Assembly: GCA_029882235.1 (NCBI GenBank)
Contig: JAOULB010000013.1
Span: 1-14,173, forward strand
Reading direction: 5' to 3'
Length of the DNA stretch: 14,173 bases
Source: Gammaproteobacteria bacterium
GTDB lineage: Bacteria; Pseudomonadota; Gammaproteobacteria; UBA6429; Thiohalophilaceae
In this document: positions 1 through 5,863 of the stretch, one piece after another
How positions within the stretch are numbered: position 1 is the stretch's first letter
How the letters are laid out: every line of letters begins with the position of its first letter
Notes under the pieces: generated by a model
Databases searched by the model: none
The model's input: the letters and a program-made list of their open reading frames with translations, nothing else
Told to the model about the DNA's origin: nothing
Program-made: the position numbers and the translations under genes

Positions 1-2697
1 TACGATAATGTCGATAAAACGCAGATTCGTATGCCGGATCAAAGTCAAACCAGGCCACCTGAACCTCAAATGCCTGCACCATCGGCAGATAGAACGGTTA
101 TCAGGAATCCTGCGCCACAGACACCTCCTCAATCTGCAGATAGAACAGTAATTAGGAATCCTGATGCCACTGTAATTCGTCAACCTGCACCAGGTGGAGG
201 AAGCCCATCTCAACAAGGTGTTGATCCTACTCGGATGCAAACAGGACAGCGGCATCAAACAGGCCAACATCATACGGGGCAGCAATACCAGTCAGGTCAA
301 CATAATACAGGCCAGCGACACCATACAGGCCAACCACATCAAACAGGTCAGCAACATCCAACGAGCCCTACAAGCCCCAGTATGCAAAGAACAACACCTC
401 CTCAAGCAGGGGGCGGGCAACCACAATCGAGTGTTGGCAATAATAAAATATTAAAAGGGCGTTTTTTACTTGAAAAAGTATTGGGCGTTGGTGGTATGGG
501 GGTTGTTTATAAGGCAAAAGACCGGCTAAAAATTGAAGCGCATGATCGTGATCCCTATGTAGCGATTAAAGTGTTGAATGAGGAATTTAAGTCGCACCCA
601 GAATCATTCATTGCCCTGCAGCGCGAATCAAGAAAATCACAACGTATCGCACATCCAAATACTGTGAAGGTCTATGACTTCGATAGAGATGGCGACACAG
701 TCTTCATGACTATGGAATATCTTGAAGGCAAACCGCTGGATCAGTTAATTCGTCAATACAGTATGACAGGCCTGCCGCTCGATGATGCCTGGCTTGCCAT
801 CAATGGTATGTGTTCAGCGTTGATACATGCCCACGAAGAAAATATTGTCCATTCTGATTTTAAGCCAGGAAACGTCTTCATTACGACAACGGGAATGGCA
901 AAGATTTTTGACTTTGGTATTGCTCGGGCGGTAGCGAATGTTGATCGCAATGATGGTAAAGCCGTTGATCGAACCGTGTTTGATGCCGGTAGTTTAGGGG
1001 CGTTAACACCTGCCTATGCGAGTCTGGAGATGTTGCAGGGTAAGACGCCTGATGTGCGTGATGACGTCTATGCGCTTGGTTGTGTTATTTATGAAGTTTT
1101 TACTGGCAGACATCCTTTCAATAAATTGCCTGCAGATGAAGCCGAGAAGAAAAAACTAAAACCAAAAAGAATTGATATTGTTTCAAAGCGCCAATGGCGT
1201 GCAATCGAAAAGTCGCTCGCATTTAGACGCGAAGATCGAATTGAGACAGTAGAAGAACTGCACAAAGAGTTAACGCTTAAATACAAGCCCAGTTATGTGG
1301 TCACTGCAGCTGTCGCCGTAATTATTGCACTTTCATCAATTATTTATATTCAAAGCACTGATTCCGGGATTTCTGAAAACGATATCAGGAATGAGCTGGA
1401 ATTTAAAATCCGCTTTGATCTCTATCAGCAGGCCATAGCCCGGTTAATGGACGATCCCACCTTTACTATTGACTGGGAAGAAAACATCTGGACAGAGGTT
1501 AAGGGGGTCACTGATCTTCTGAGTGAAATTGAGGATGAGTGGCTGACTGAAACCCGAAGCGATATATATAAGTTATATATCAGCAAAATTAAAGAGCTGA
1601 TGAATAAAGATCAGTTAAAGCAGGCGAAGATTCTTATTGATAATGCCTACCGGTATACCGAAGATCCAAAATTCCTGGATCAGGAAAAAGTCCGGCTGGC
1701 CGAATTGATTAAAAAATCTGAATCACGACGTCAGAACATGCTCGCCAGACAAATTGAAGAGAAGAAAGTCAACAAATCCAAATATGATGCTTTTAATGTT
1801 GCGCTTGAAAATGCAAATAGTCAGTTAAAATGTCAGGCGCGCTTGAATATGCGCGATTTTGGTATAGCAATCAATAAGTTAAGGTCGGTTGATGGTGCCA
1901 GATACAAAAGCATGGAACCAAAGTTAATCAATTCGCTTGCTGCCTGTATTACCCAGGTGGGGACGGCATTTCCTGAGCGCGCAATGGAGGCTAAAAAATA
2001 TGCCATGCGCATTTTCGACTCACATAGTAAAATCGCCACAATAAATATTGTTGCTCGAGATGCGTGCGATGTCTCAATTGCCGGTCTTGGTGCTAGTGGC
2101 TCACGTACGGTATGTCGTGATAAACTTCGGGGTATTGGGCTGGGACCAGCAATGGTGGTCATCCCGGCAAAAGGGAATATTAAGCCTTTTGCAATAAGCA
2201 AGTACGAGATTACATTTGATGAGCTGAATCTATTTTGTCAGCGAACCAAAAAATGTAGCGTGCAAAGTAGTGGGGACAAAAATTTCCCTGTAACAAATAT
2301 CTCAATAAGTACAGCGAAAAAATATATGCGTTGGCTTAGTGATAAAACTGCGCAGAAATATCGTTTACCAACTGATGATGAGTGGGTACACGCGGCAAAT
2401 TCACGTAGAAGTTCGCTGGATCCGAATAGAAACTGCAAGTTAAGAAGTCGCGGTATCGAAAAAGGGAACGAGCTGGTGCGAGTTACAACGGGTCGCCAAA
2501 ATAGCTGGGGGCTGGTGAATTACGTCGGCAATGTCCAGGAATGGGTATACGGAAACGGCAGAAAATTGATTGCAGTGGGTGGCTCATATAAAGACAGTAT
2601 GGATAGATGTAGTACCTCATTGCGGCGTTCGCATTCAGGTTCGCCAGATAATCACACTGGATTTAGAGTAATCAGGGAAATCAGGAGTAGAAGTTAG
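1..2697 (+). CDS. Transmembrane Ser/Thr protein kinase with periplasmic FGE-sulfatase-like domain (5' partial)
   Basis: Hanks-type kinase with a periplasmic domain, probably an inner-membrane sensor kinase. Numbering from the ATG at 31: low-complexity tail 1-137 with TVIR and TGQ repeats; kinase about 145-415 with glycine loop GVGGMG (152-157), lysine in VAIK (180), HSDFKPGN (274-281), DFG (294-296) and DVYALG (345-350); one membrane helix about 421-440; helical linker about 450-600; FGE-sulfatase/PvdO-like domain about 703-885 with the RLPTDDEW, NYVGNVQEW and GFRV signatures. The loop has HSD instead of HRD, and ASLE replaces APE. Eight cysteines lie beyond the helix, which fits disulfides in the periplasm; the two-cysteine FGE active site is not complete, so formylglycine synthesis is unlikely. 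The frame is open to base 1 and encodes another repeat (DKTQIR) before the ATG, so the true start is probably upstream. Kinase and FGE-fold assignments are firm; the sensory role is inferred. Confidence 0.93.
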   Translation, partial: YDNVDKTQIRMPDQSQTRPPEPQMPAPSADRTVIRNPAPQTPPQSADRTVIRNPDATVIRQPAPGGGSPSQQGVDPTRMQTGQRHQTGQHHTGQQYQSGQHNTGQRHHTGQPHQTGQQHPTSPTSPSMQRTTPPQAGGGQPQSSVGNNKILKGRFLLEKVLGVGGMGVVYKAKDRLKIEAHDRDPYVAIKVLNEEFKSHPESFIALQRESRKSQRIAHPNTVKVYDFDRDGDTVFMTMEYLEGKPLDQLIRQYSMTGLPLDDAWLAINGMCSALIHAHEENIVHSDFKPGNVFITTTGMAKIFDFGIARAVANVDRNDGKAVDRTVFDAGSLGALTPAYASLEMLQGKTPDVRDDVYALGCVIYEVFTGRHPFNKLPADEAEKKKLKPKRIDIVSKRQWRAIEKSLAFRREDRIETVEELHKELTLKYKPSYVVTAAVAVIIALSSIIYIQSTDSGISENDIRNELEFKIRFDLYQQAIARLMDDPTFTIDWEENIWTEVKGVTDLLSEIEDEWLTETRSDIYKLYISKIKELMNKDQLKQAKILIDNAYRYTEDPKFLDQEKVRLAELIKKSESRRQNMLARQIEEKKVNKSKYDAFNVALENANSQLKCQARLNMRDFGIAINKLRSVDGARYKSMEPKLINSLAACITQVGTAFPERAMEAKKYAMRIFDSHSKIATINIVARDACDVSIAGLGASGSRTVCRDKLRGIGLGPAMVVIPAKGNIKPFAISKYEITFDELNLFCQRTKKCSVQSSGDKNFPVTNISISTAKKYMRWLSDKTAQKYRLPTDDEWVHAANSRRSSLDPNRNCKLRSRGIEKGNELVRVTTGRQNSWGLVNYVGNVQEWVYGNGRKLIAVGGSYKDSMDRCSTSLRRSHSGSPDNHTGFRVIREIRSRS
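13..186 (+). repeat. D-x-T-x-I-R repeats in the kinase N-terminal tail
   Basis: Four copies of an eight-residue motif are encoded at 13-36 (DKTQIRMP), 88-111 (DRTVIRNP), 139-162 (DRTVIRNP) and 163-186 (DATVIRQP). The two central DNA copies (85-112 and 136-163) match at 25 of 28 bases, and the three differences are all synonymous third positions, so the peptide rather than the DNA seems to be conserved. The first copy lies before the first ATG of the window. The threonines are candidate phosphosites. Confidence 0.85.
241..360 (+). repeat. Seven tandem TGQ units (His/Gln-rich) in the kinase tail
   Basis: Seven in-frame units of 5 or 6 residues (TGQRHQ, TGQHH, TGQQYQ, SGQHN, TGQRHH, TGQPHQ, TGQQHP) fill residues 71-110 of the kinase. 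At the DNA level they are 15- or 18-base imperfect tandem repeats, so the copy number could vary by slippage without breaking the frame. The segment is rich in His and Gln and is probably a disordered cytoplasmic linker; metal binding by the histidines is possible but unproven. Confidence 0.85.
2683..2687 (+). promoter_or_regulatory. Shine-Dalgarno AGGAG deciding the GTG start at 2697
   Basis: AGGAG lies inside the last codons of the kinase gene, nine bases before a GTG that shares its G with the kinase stop codon (TAGTG). The site supports GTG at 2697 over later in-frame starts and suggests translational coupling. Confidence 0.7.
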
Positions 2698-2927
2698 TGA
2701 ATGAATTTCCATATTCAATCCAGATTCAGGCCTTATTAGATGATTATTATAATAATAGAATAGGGATGGATGAATATCGTCAGCAAAGAACTCAGTTGCT
2801 TGATGAAATTGATAAAGAAGTAAACGGGACTGAGCGAGAACAAAACAAAGATTCTACTGACAGTACATTTATTGGTAAAATGCTCAATATGATTAAAAAC
2901 AGTAACACGGAAGAAACAACAAATTAA
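2697..2927 (+). CDS. Small SHOCT-like protein coupled to the kinase gene
   Basis: A 76-residue soluble protein with no membrane segment or signal peptide. Residues about 9-44 (LLDDYYNNRIGMDEYRQQR then LLDEID) resemble the short SHOCT-type helical motif, in which a small unit with a Gly/Ile turn precedes an EYxxxRxxLL helix. These motifs usually occur as C-terminal tails or tiny stand-alone proteins with oligomerisation or tethering roles. The rest is polar and probably disordered (Asn, Thr and Glu rich). It starts with GTG overlapping the kinase stop by one base, behind a good AGGAG, so it is probably made together with the kinase and may be an accessory of it. The function is not known; the family resemblance is moderate. 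Confidence 0.75.
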   Translation: MNEFPYSIQIQALLDDYYNNRIGMDEYRQQRTQLLDEIDKEVNGTEREQNKDSTDSTFIGKMLNMIKNSNTEETTN

Positions 2928-2989
2928 TACAGGGACGAAGCAGGTTTAGGTAAACTCTTGGAAAACTCAATACTCAATGAGGTTAATTT

Positions 2990-3607
2990 ATGGAACTGGT
3001 GAAATTTTTTCAGACTGGTGGACCATTCATGTATCCAATTCTGATTGTATTTGCTTTTGGAATTGCGATTGCAGTTGAACGTACGCTGTATCTGAGTTCG
3101 ACTCAGAGACGTACAAACAAAGTATGGACTCAGTTGGTACCAATGTTAAAGGCAAATGACTTTCAACGAGCTGTCAAGCTCACTGAAACAACCAAAACAC
3201 CTTTGGCGACAATGCTGAACTATGGATTTGCACGTCATAGTGCTAATAAGCGACGTGAAATCGTTGAATCAGCGATGGAAGAAGGGATGATGGATGCCAT
3301 GCCTGACTTAGAACAGCGCACGCATTATCTGGCAACCTTTGCCAATATCGCGACACTGTTGGGCCTGTTAGGAACAATTGTCGGTCTTATTCAGGCATTT
3401 ACCGCAGTTGCACAGGCTGATCCTGCTGAAAAAGCGGACTTGCTGTCTGCAAGTATTTCCGTAGCGATGAATACAACCGCCTTTGGTCTGATTGCCGCGA
3501 TTCCTTTACTGCTTGTTCATTCCTATCTGGTCACGAAAACAGTGCGACTGGTTGATAATCTGGAAATGGCTGCGGTTAAAAGTCTGAACTTGATGATCAA
3601 AGACTAA
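2990..3607 (+). CDS. exbB: ExbB/TolQ/MotA-family proton channel subunit
   Basis: Inner-membrane channel subunit that, in this family, forms a pentamer around a pair of ExbD/TolR helices and uses the proton motive force to drive a periplasmic partner. The 205 residues contain three predicted membrane segments at about 12-29, 113-138 and 156-181, with the cytoplasmic domain between the first and second. The family signature is clear: LGLLGTIVGL (124-133) in the second helix and NTTAFGL (161-167) followed by AAIP in the third, with the polar threonines that line the proton path. TGAGG at 2978-2982 sits seven bases before the ATG. It is followed by two ExbD genes and a TonB-like gene, so it belongs to a dedicated energiser rather than Tol-Pal: no TolA, TolB or Pal is nearby. 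MotA-like function is less likely because no MotB is present. Confidence 0.93.
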   Translation: MELVKFFQTGGPFMYPILIVFAFGIAIAVERTLYLSSTQRRTNKVWTQLVPMLKANDFQRAVKLTETTKTPLATMLNYGFARHSANKRREIVESAMEEGMMDAMPDLEQRTHYLATFANIATLLGLLGTIVGLIQAFTAVAQADPAEKADLLSASISVAMNTTAFGLIAAIPLLLVHSYLVTKTVRLVDNLEMAAVKSLNLMIKD

Positions 3608-3625
3608 GGTTTCAGGTTAATCTTA

Positions 3626-4147
3626 ATGAAAAAATTTGGTAAAAAACGGATTCGAGAAGCAGAAGAGCTGAATATTACAGCTTTTATGAATCTAATGGTT
3701 ATCCTCGTTCCGTTTCTATTGATAACGGCAGTTTTTTCTCGTATGACTGTATTAGAGTTAAACCTGCCCGCATTAAATGCCAAAGAAAATAAACAGGAAA
3801 AAATCAAACTCCAGTTAGAACTGGTATTGAGAGAAGATACTTTCGATATTCAGGATGCAAATATTGGCATTATTAAGCGTTTTCCTCGCGAAAAGGAAAA
3901 TACACGCTGGGATTTATTTACCGATCTACTTGTTGAGATTAAATCACGTTTTCCAGAAGAACAGAGTATTACCTTGCTGCTTGAGCCTGGAATTGACTAC
4001 AAGACCATGATTAAGGTTATGGATCATGTTCGAAGCGCTGATATTGTTCAGTCTGCTACATTAGAGACAGTAGAATTATTCCCAAATATCTCGATTGGCG
4101 ATGCGCCAGAAATTATTACTTCTACGAGCAAAGGAAAGGGGAAGTAA
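3626..4147 (+). CDS. exbD: ExbD/TolR-family protein with Asn at the usual Asp position
   Basis: A 173-residue ExbD/TolR-type protein with a short basic cytoplasmic N-terminus, a single membrane helix at about 19-39, and a periplasmic domain at about 55-155. The periplasmic part shows the family pattern (LELVLRED, then LLVEIKSRFP, then Y-x-x-M-x-x-VMDHVRSAD). In ExbD and TolR the helix carries an essential Asp in a L-[IM]-D-[VI] context; here the equivalent segment reads FMNLMVILV, with Asn22 encoded by AAT at 3689-3691. It therefore probably cannot carry protons itself and may work as a heteromer with the next gene product, which keeps the Asp. The gene starts 18 bases after exbB, and one base separates its stop from the next ATG. 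The fold assignment is firm; the consequence of the Asn is inferred. Confidence 0.9.
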   Translation: MKKFGKKRIREAEELNITAFMNLMVILVPFLLITAVFSRMTVLELNLPALNAKENKQEKIKLQLELVLREDTFDIQDANIGIIKRFPREKENTRWDLFTDLLVEIKSRFPEEQSITLLLEPGIDYKTMIKVMDHVRSADIVQSATLETVELFPNISIGDAPEIITSTSKGKGK

Positions 4148-4148
4148 T

Positions 4149-4652
4149 ATGAAAATGTCACATAGAGCAAAACGCATGGAACGCATGCAAAAACGCGGCA
4201 GGAAAAGCAGCCTCAATCTAGTGTCATTAATGGATATTTTCACCATCCTGGTCTTCTTCCTGCTCGTGAGCTCATCAAATGTGCAAAATTTACCAAGCAG
4301 CAAAGACATTAAATTGCCATCCTCAGTTGCAACCAAGGCTCCCAAAGAGTCATTAATCATCGCAATTACTGCAGATAGTATTCTGGTACAGGGAATAAAA
4401 GTTGCTCAGATACAGGATCTGCTGCTTTCCCAGGAACCACTCATCCCTGATCTGGAAAAAGAATTAAAATTTCAGTCATCAAAATATCTGTTTGCCTCTA
4501 AAAAGGAAAACACACAGGGTAAAACTGTAACAATCATGGGTGATGAAAATCTTCCATATCACATATTGCGCAAAATCCTGGCAACCTGTCGTCAGGCTAA
4601 CTATACGCATATTGCATTTGCAGCCAGACAAAAAGCGAAGGGAAAAGTCTAA
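4149..4652 (+). CDS. exbD: ExbD/TolR-family protein with conserved Asp
   Basis: The second ExbD/TolR-type protein, 167 residues from the ATG at 4149. It has a basic N-terminus (RAKRMERMQKRGRK), a membrane helix at about 26-43 with the expected acidic residue in SLMDIFTILVFFLL (Asp29), and a periplasmic domain to the end. This is probably the proton-carrying partner of the ExbB-like channel. The reading frame stays open to an ATG at 4095, but that start would overlap the previous gene by 53 bases and lacks a ribosome site; the ATG at 4149 has AAAGGGGAAG just before it and lies one base after the previous stop, so it is preferred. The sequence differs greatly from the first ExbD, so the two are not a recent duplication. 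The periplasmic part is longer than in classical ExbD (about 141 residues). Confidence 0.9.
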   Translation: MKMSHRAKRMERMQKRGRKSSLNLVSLMDIFTILVFFLLVSSSNVQNLPSSKDIKLPSSVATKAPKESLIIAITADSILVQGIKVAQIQDLLLSQEPLIPDLEKELKFQSSKYLFASKKENTQGKTVTIMGDENLPYHILRKILATCRQANYTHIAFAARQKAKGKV

Positions 4653-5585
4653 ATGATGTCAACAGCGTCATATCAAAGTCTGGCACTGGGCTGGCACCCA
4701 AAGAGTGAGCGTGATCATACTTTTAATATCATCAGTATTGTCATTGTCTCAGTGATGTTGGCAATTGGTGGGATTTTTTCAGCCATTGATGTACCCAAAG
4801 AAGAACGAAAAGCACGCACAGTAGTTCCAGAACGTGTTGCTCGTTTTATTCTGCAAAAAGAAAAGAAAAAGGTAATTAAGCCAAAAATTGAGCCTAAGCC
4901 AAAACCAAAGCCACAAAGAATCGTTAAAAAACGAGAAGATAAAAAAGCGAAACCGCTGAATAAAAACCAGAAGAAGGCGCGTAAGAAGGCAGAGAAAACG
5001 GGACTGCTGGCATTGGGTAAAGAGTTGTCAGACCTGATGGATACTTCAAGTATCAATACCATGGTCGGAAGAAAGGTTCGCAAAAATGTTAAGACGACAG
5101 CGACAAAAGTAAATACTGATGCACTAACTTCAAATGCGACTAAAGATAGTGGTGGCGTAAGTCAGGATAAGTATGCAACATCTGTGAGTAGTACAAATTT
5201 ATCGCTTGGTGAACGTAAAGCGATCAGACAGGCACTGGCGAGTGGTTCCATTGATGCAGTCGATCGATCAAAAGGTAATCAACGCCGGGGAGACCATCTC
5301 CGCTCTGAAGAAGATATCACCTTCGTTATGGATCAGAACAAGAGCCAGTTACATTCAATTTATCGACGTGCACGTCGTAAAAGTCCTGGTCTGAAGGGCA
5401 AAATAGTCTTTATGATCACTATTGCACCAAATGGATCCGTTAGTGCGGTAGTTGTTAAGTCCTCAGAACTTAATAACCCATCCCTGGAAAGCCGCCTGAT
5501 TGCCAGAATCAAACGCTTTAATTTTGGCCAAAGAAATGTTGAAAAAGTGACGGTGACATTCCCCATCGAATTCCTACCATCCTGA
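4653..5585 (+). CDS. TonB-like energy transducer with AgmX/PglI-type C-terminal domain
   Basis: A 310-residue single-pass protein, probably the periplasm-spanning arm driven by the upstream ExbB/ExbD complex. One membrane helix lies at about 25-45 after a short cytoplasmic N-terminus. A TonB-like Pro/Lys-rich stretch follows (KPKIEPKPKPKPQ, 77-88), then a charged and Ser/Thr-rich linker to about 215. The C-terminal domain at about 220-308 has the pattern of the AgmX/PglI domain: an I-x-x-V-MDQNKSQLHSIYRRARR helix, a GLKGKIVFMITIAPNGSV strand pair, SSELNNPSLESRLI, and a final TVTFPIEFL strand. That domain is known from gliding-motility and related TonB-like proteins of deltaproteobacteria. The ATG at 4653 immediately follows the exbD stop, with GAAGGGA upstream; ATG 4656 is an alternative. 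No TonB-dependent receptor is present here, so the outer-membrane partner is unknown. Confidence 0.88.
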   Translation: MMSTASYQSLALGWHPKSERDHTFNIISIVIVSVMLAIGGIFSAIDVPKEERKARTVVPERVARFILQKEKKKVIKPKIEPKPKPKPQRIVKKREDKKAKPLNKNQKKARKKAEKTGLLALGKELSDLMDTSSINTMVGRKVRKNVKTTATKVNTDALTSNATKDSGGVSQDKYATSVSSTNLSLGERKAIRQALASGSIDAVDRSKGNQRRGDHLRSEEDITFVMDQNKSQLHSIYRRARRKSPGLKGKIVFMITIAPNGSVSAVVVKSSELNNPSLESRLIARIKRFNFGQRNVEKVTVTFPIEFLPS

Positions 5586-5649
5586 TAAATATCTCCAGGG
5601 CATAGTAACCAAGTGATATGCTGAGGTATTAAAGAGGACAAAATCAATT

Positions 5650-5670
5650 ATTGGTTAATTATTAACCAAT
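5650..5670. promoter_or_regulatory. Perfect 21-bp palindrome in the spacer after the TonB-like gene
   Basis: Two perfect ten-base arms, ATTGGTTAAT and ATTAACCAAT, flank a single central T. The run that follows (TTTTCT) is short. The element may be a repressor operator for the downstream gene or a weak intrinsic terminator of the exb operon; the one-base centre favours a DNA-binding site for a dimeric protein. It is the strongest symmetry in the 278-base spacer 5586-5863. Confidence 0.55.
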
Positions 5671-5694
5671 TTTCTAAGTTCAATATTGTATATT

Positions 5695-5723
5695 TTGTGT
5701 TCAGCTAGAAGATTTGGTATTGT
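5695..5723 (+). promoter_or_regulatory. Candidate extended -10 promoter for the ExeA-FHA gene
   Basis: TTGTGT at 5695-5700, a 17-base gap and TATTGT at 5718-5723 preceded by TG (TGG-TATTGT) form a plausible sigma-70 extended -10 promoter. The -35 match is only three of six, so this is a tentative call. It would leave a leader of about 130 bases before the ATG at 5864. Confidence 0.3.
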
Positions 5724-5750
5724 TCTAGATTCTATATTGATTTGATGTGT

Positions 5751-5803
5751 GGTTCGGAGCTATCTGGGTACAGCAAATTCTGGATGCAGAATGTGACCGA
5801 ATC
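5751..5803 (+). promoter_or_regulatory. Possible leader RNA structure upstream of the ExeA-FHA gene
   Basis: GGTTCGG (5751-5757) can pair with CCGAATC (5797-5803) over seven pairs, one of them G-U, enclosing a perfect six-pair hairpin ATTCTG/CAGAAT (5777-5792) with a four-base GATG loop. It could form in the 5' leader. No known riboswitch class is recognised, and short stems of this kind also arise by chance. Confidence 0.25.
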
Positions 5804-5863
5804 GACTAAAATGCTCTAAAGTTTGCAATGGATTAAATTAAATACAGGCAATGGACATAATAA

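Noticed and set aside
241..360. Possible CRISPR-like array
   Set aside because: The repeats are short, contiguous, in frame and protein-coding, with no unique spacers.
194..454. 86-codon plus-strand open frame inside the kinase tail
   Set aside because: It is a frame shadow of the repetitive tail; the long kinase frame shows coherent motifs and synonymous substitution between repeats.
1833..2201. 122-codon minus-strand open frame under the kinase gene
   Set aside because: It is antisense to a well-supported domain, has no recognisable motif, and no ribosome site was noted.
4095..4148. Upstream in-frame ATG extending the second ExbD protein by 18 residues
   Set aside because: It would overlap the previous gene by 53 bases and lacks a Shine-Dalgarno, while the ATG at 4149 has AAAGGGGAAG and directly follows the upstream stop.
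4715..5083. 122-codon minus-strand open frame under the TonB-like gene
   Set aside because: Its Phe/Leu-rich composition is the complement of the Lys-rich linker on the real strand.
2990..5585. Tol-Pal system (tolQRA)
   Set aside because: There are two ExbD-like genes, the arm protein has an AgmX-type end, and no TolB, Pal or YbgC is present.
5586..5640. Intrinsic terminator right after the TonB-like gene
   Set aside because: The only pairing seen (GCATA with TATGC) is five pairs with no T-tract.
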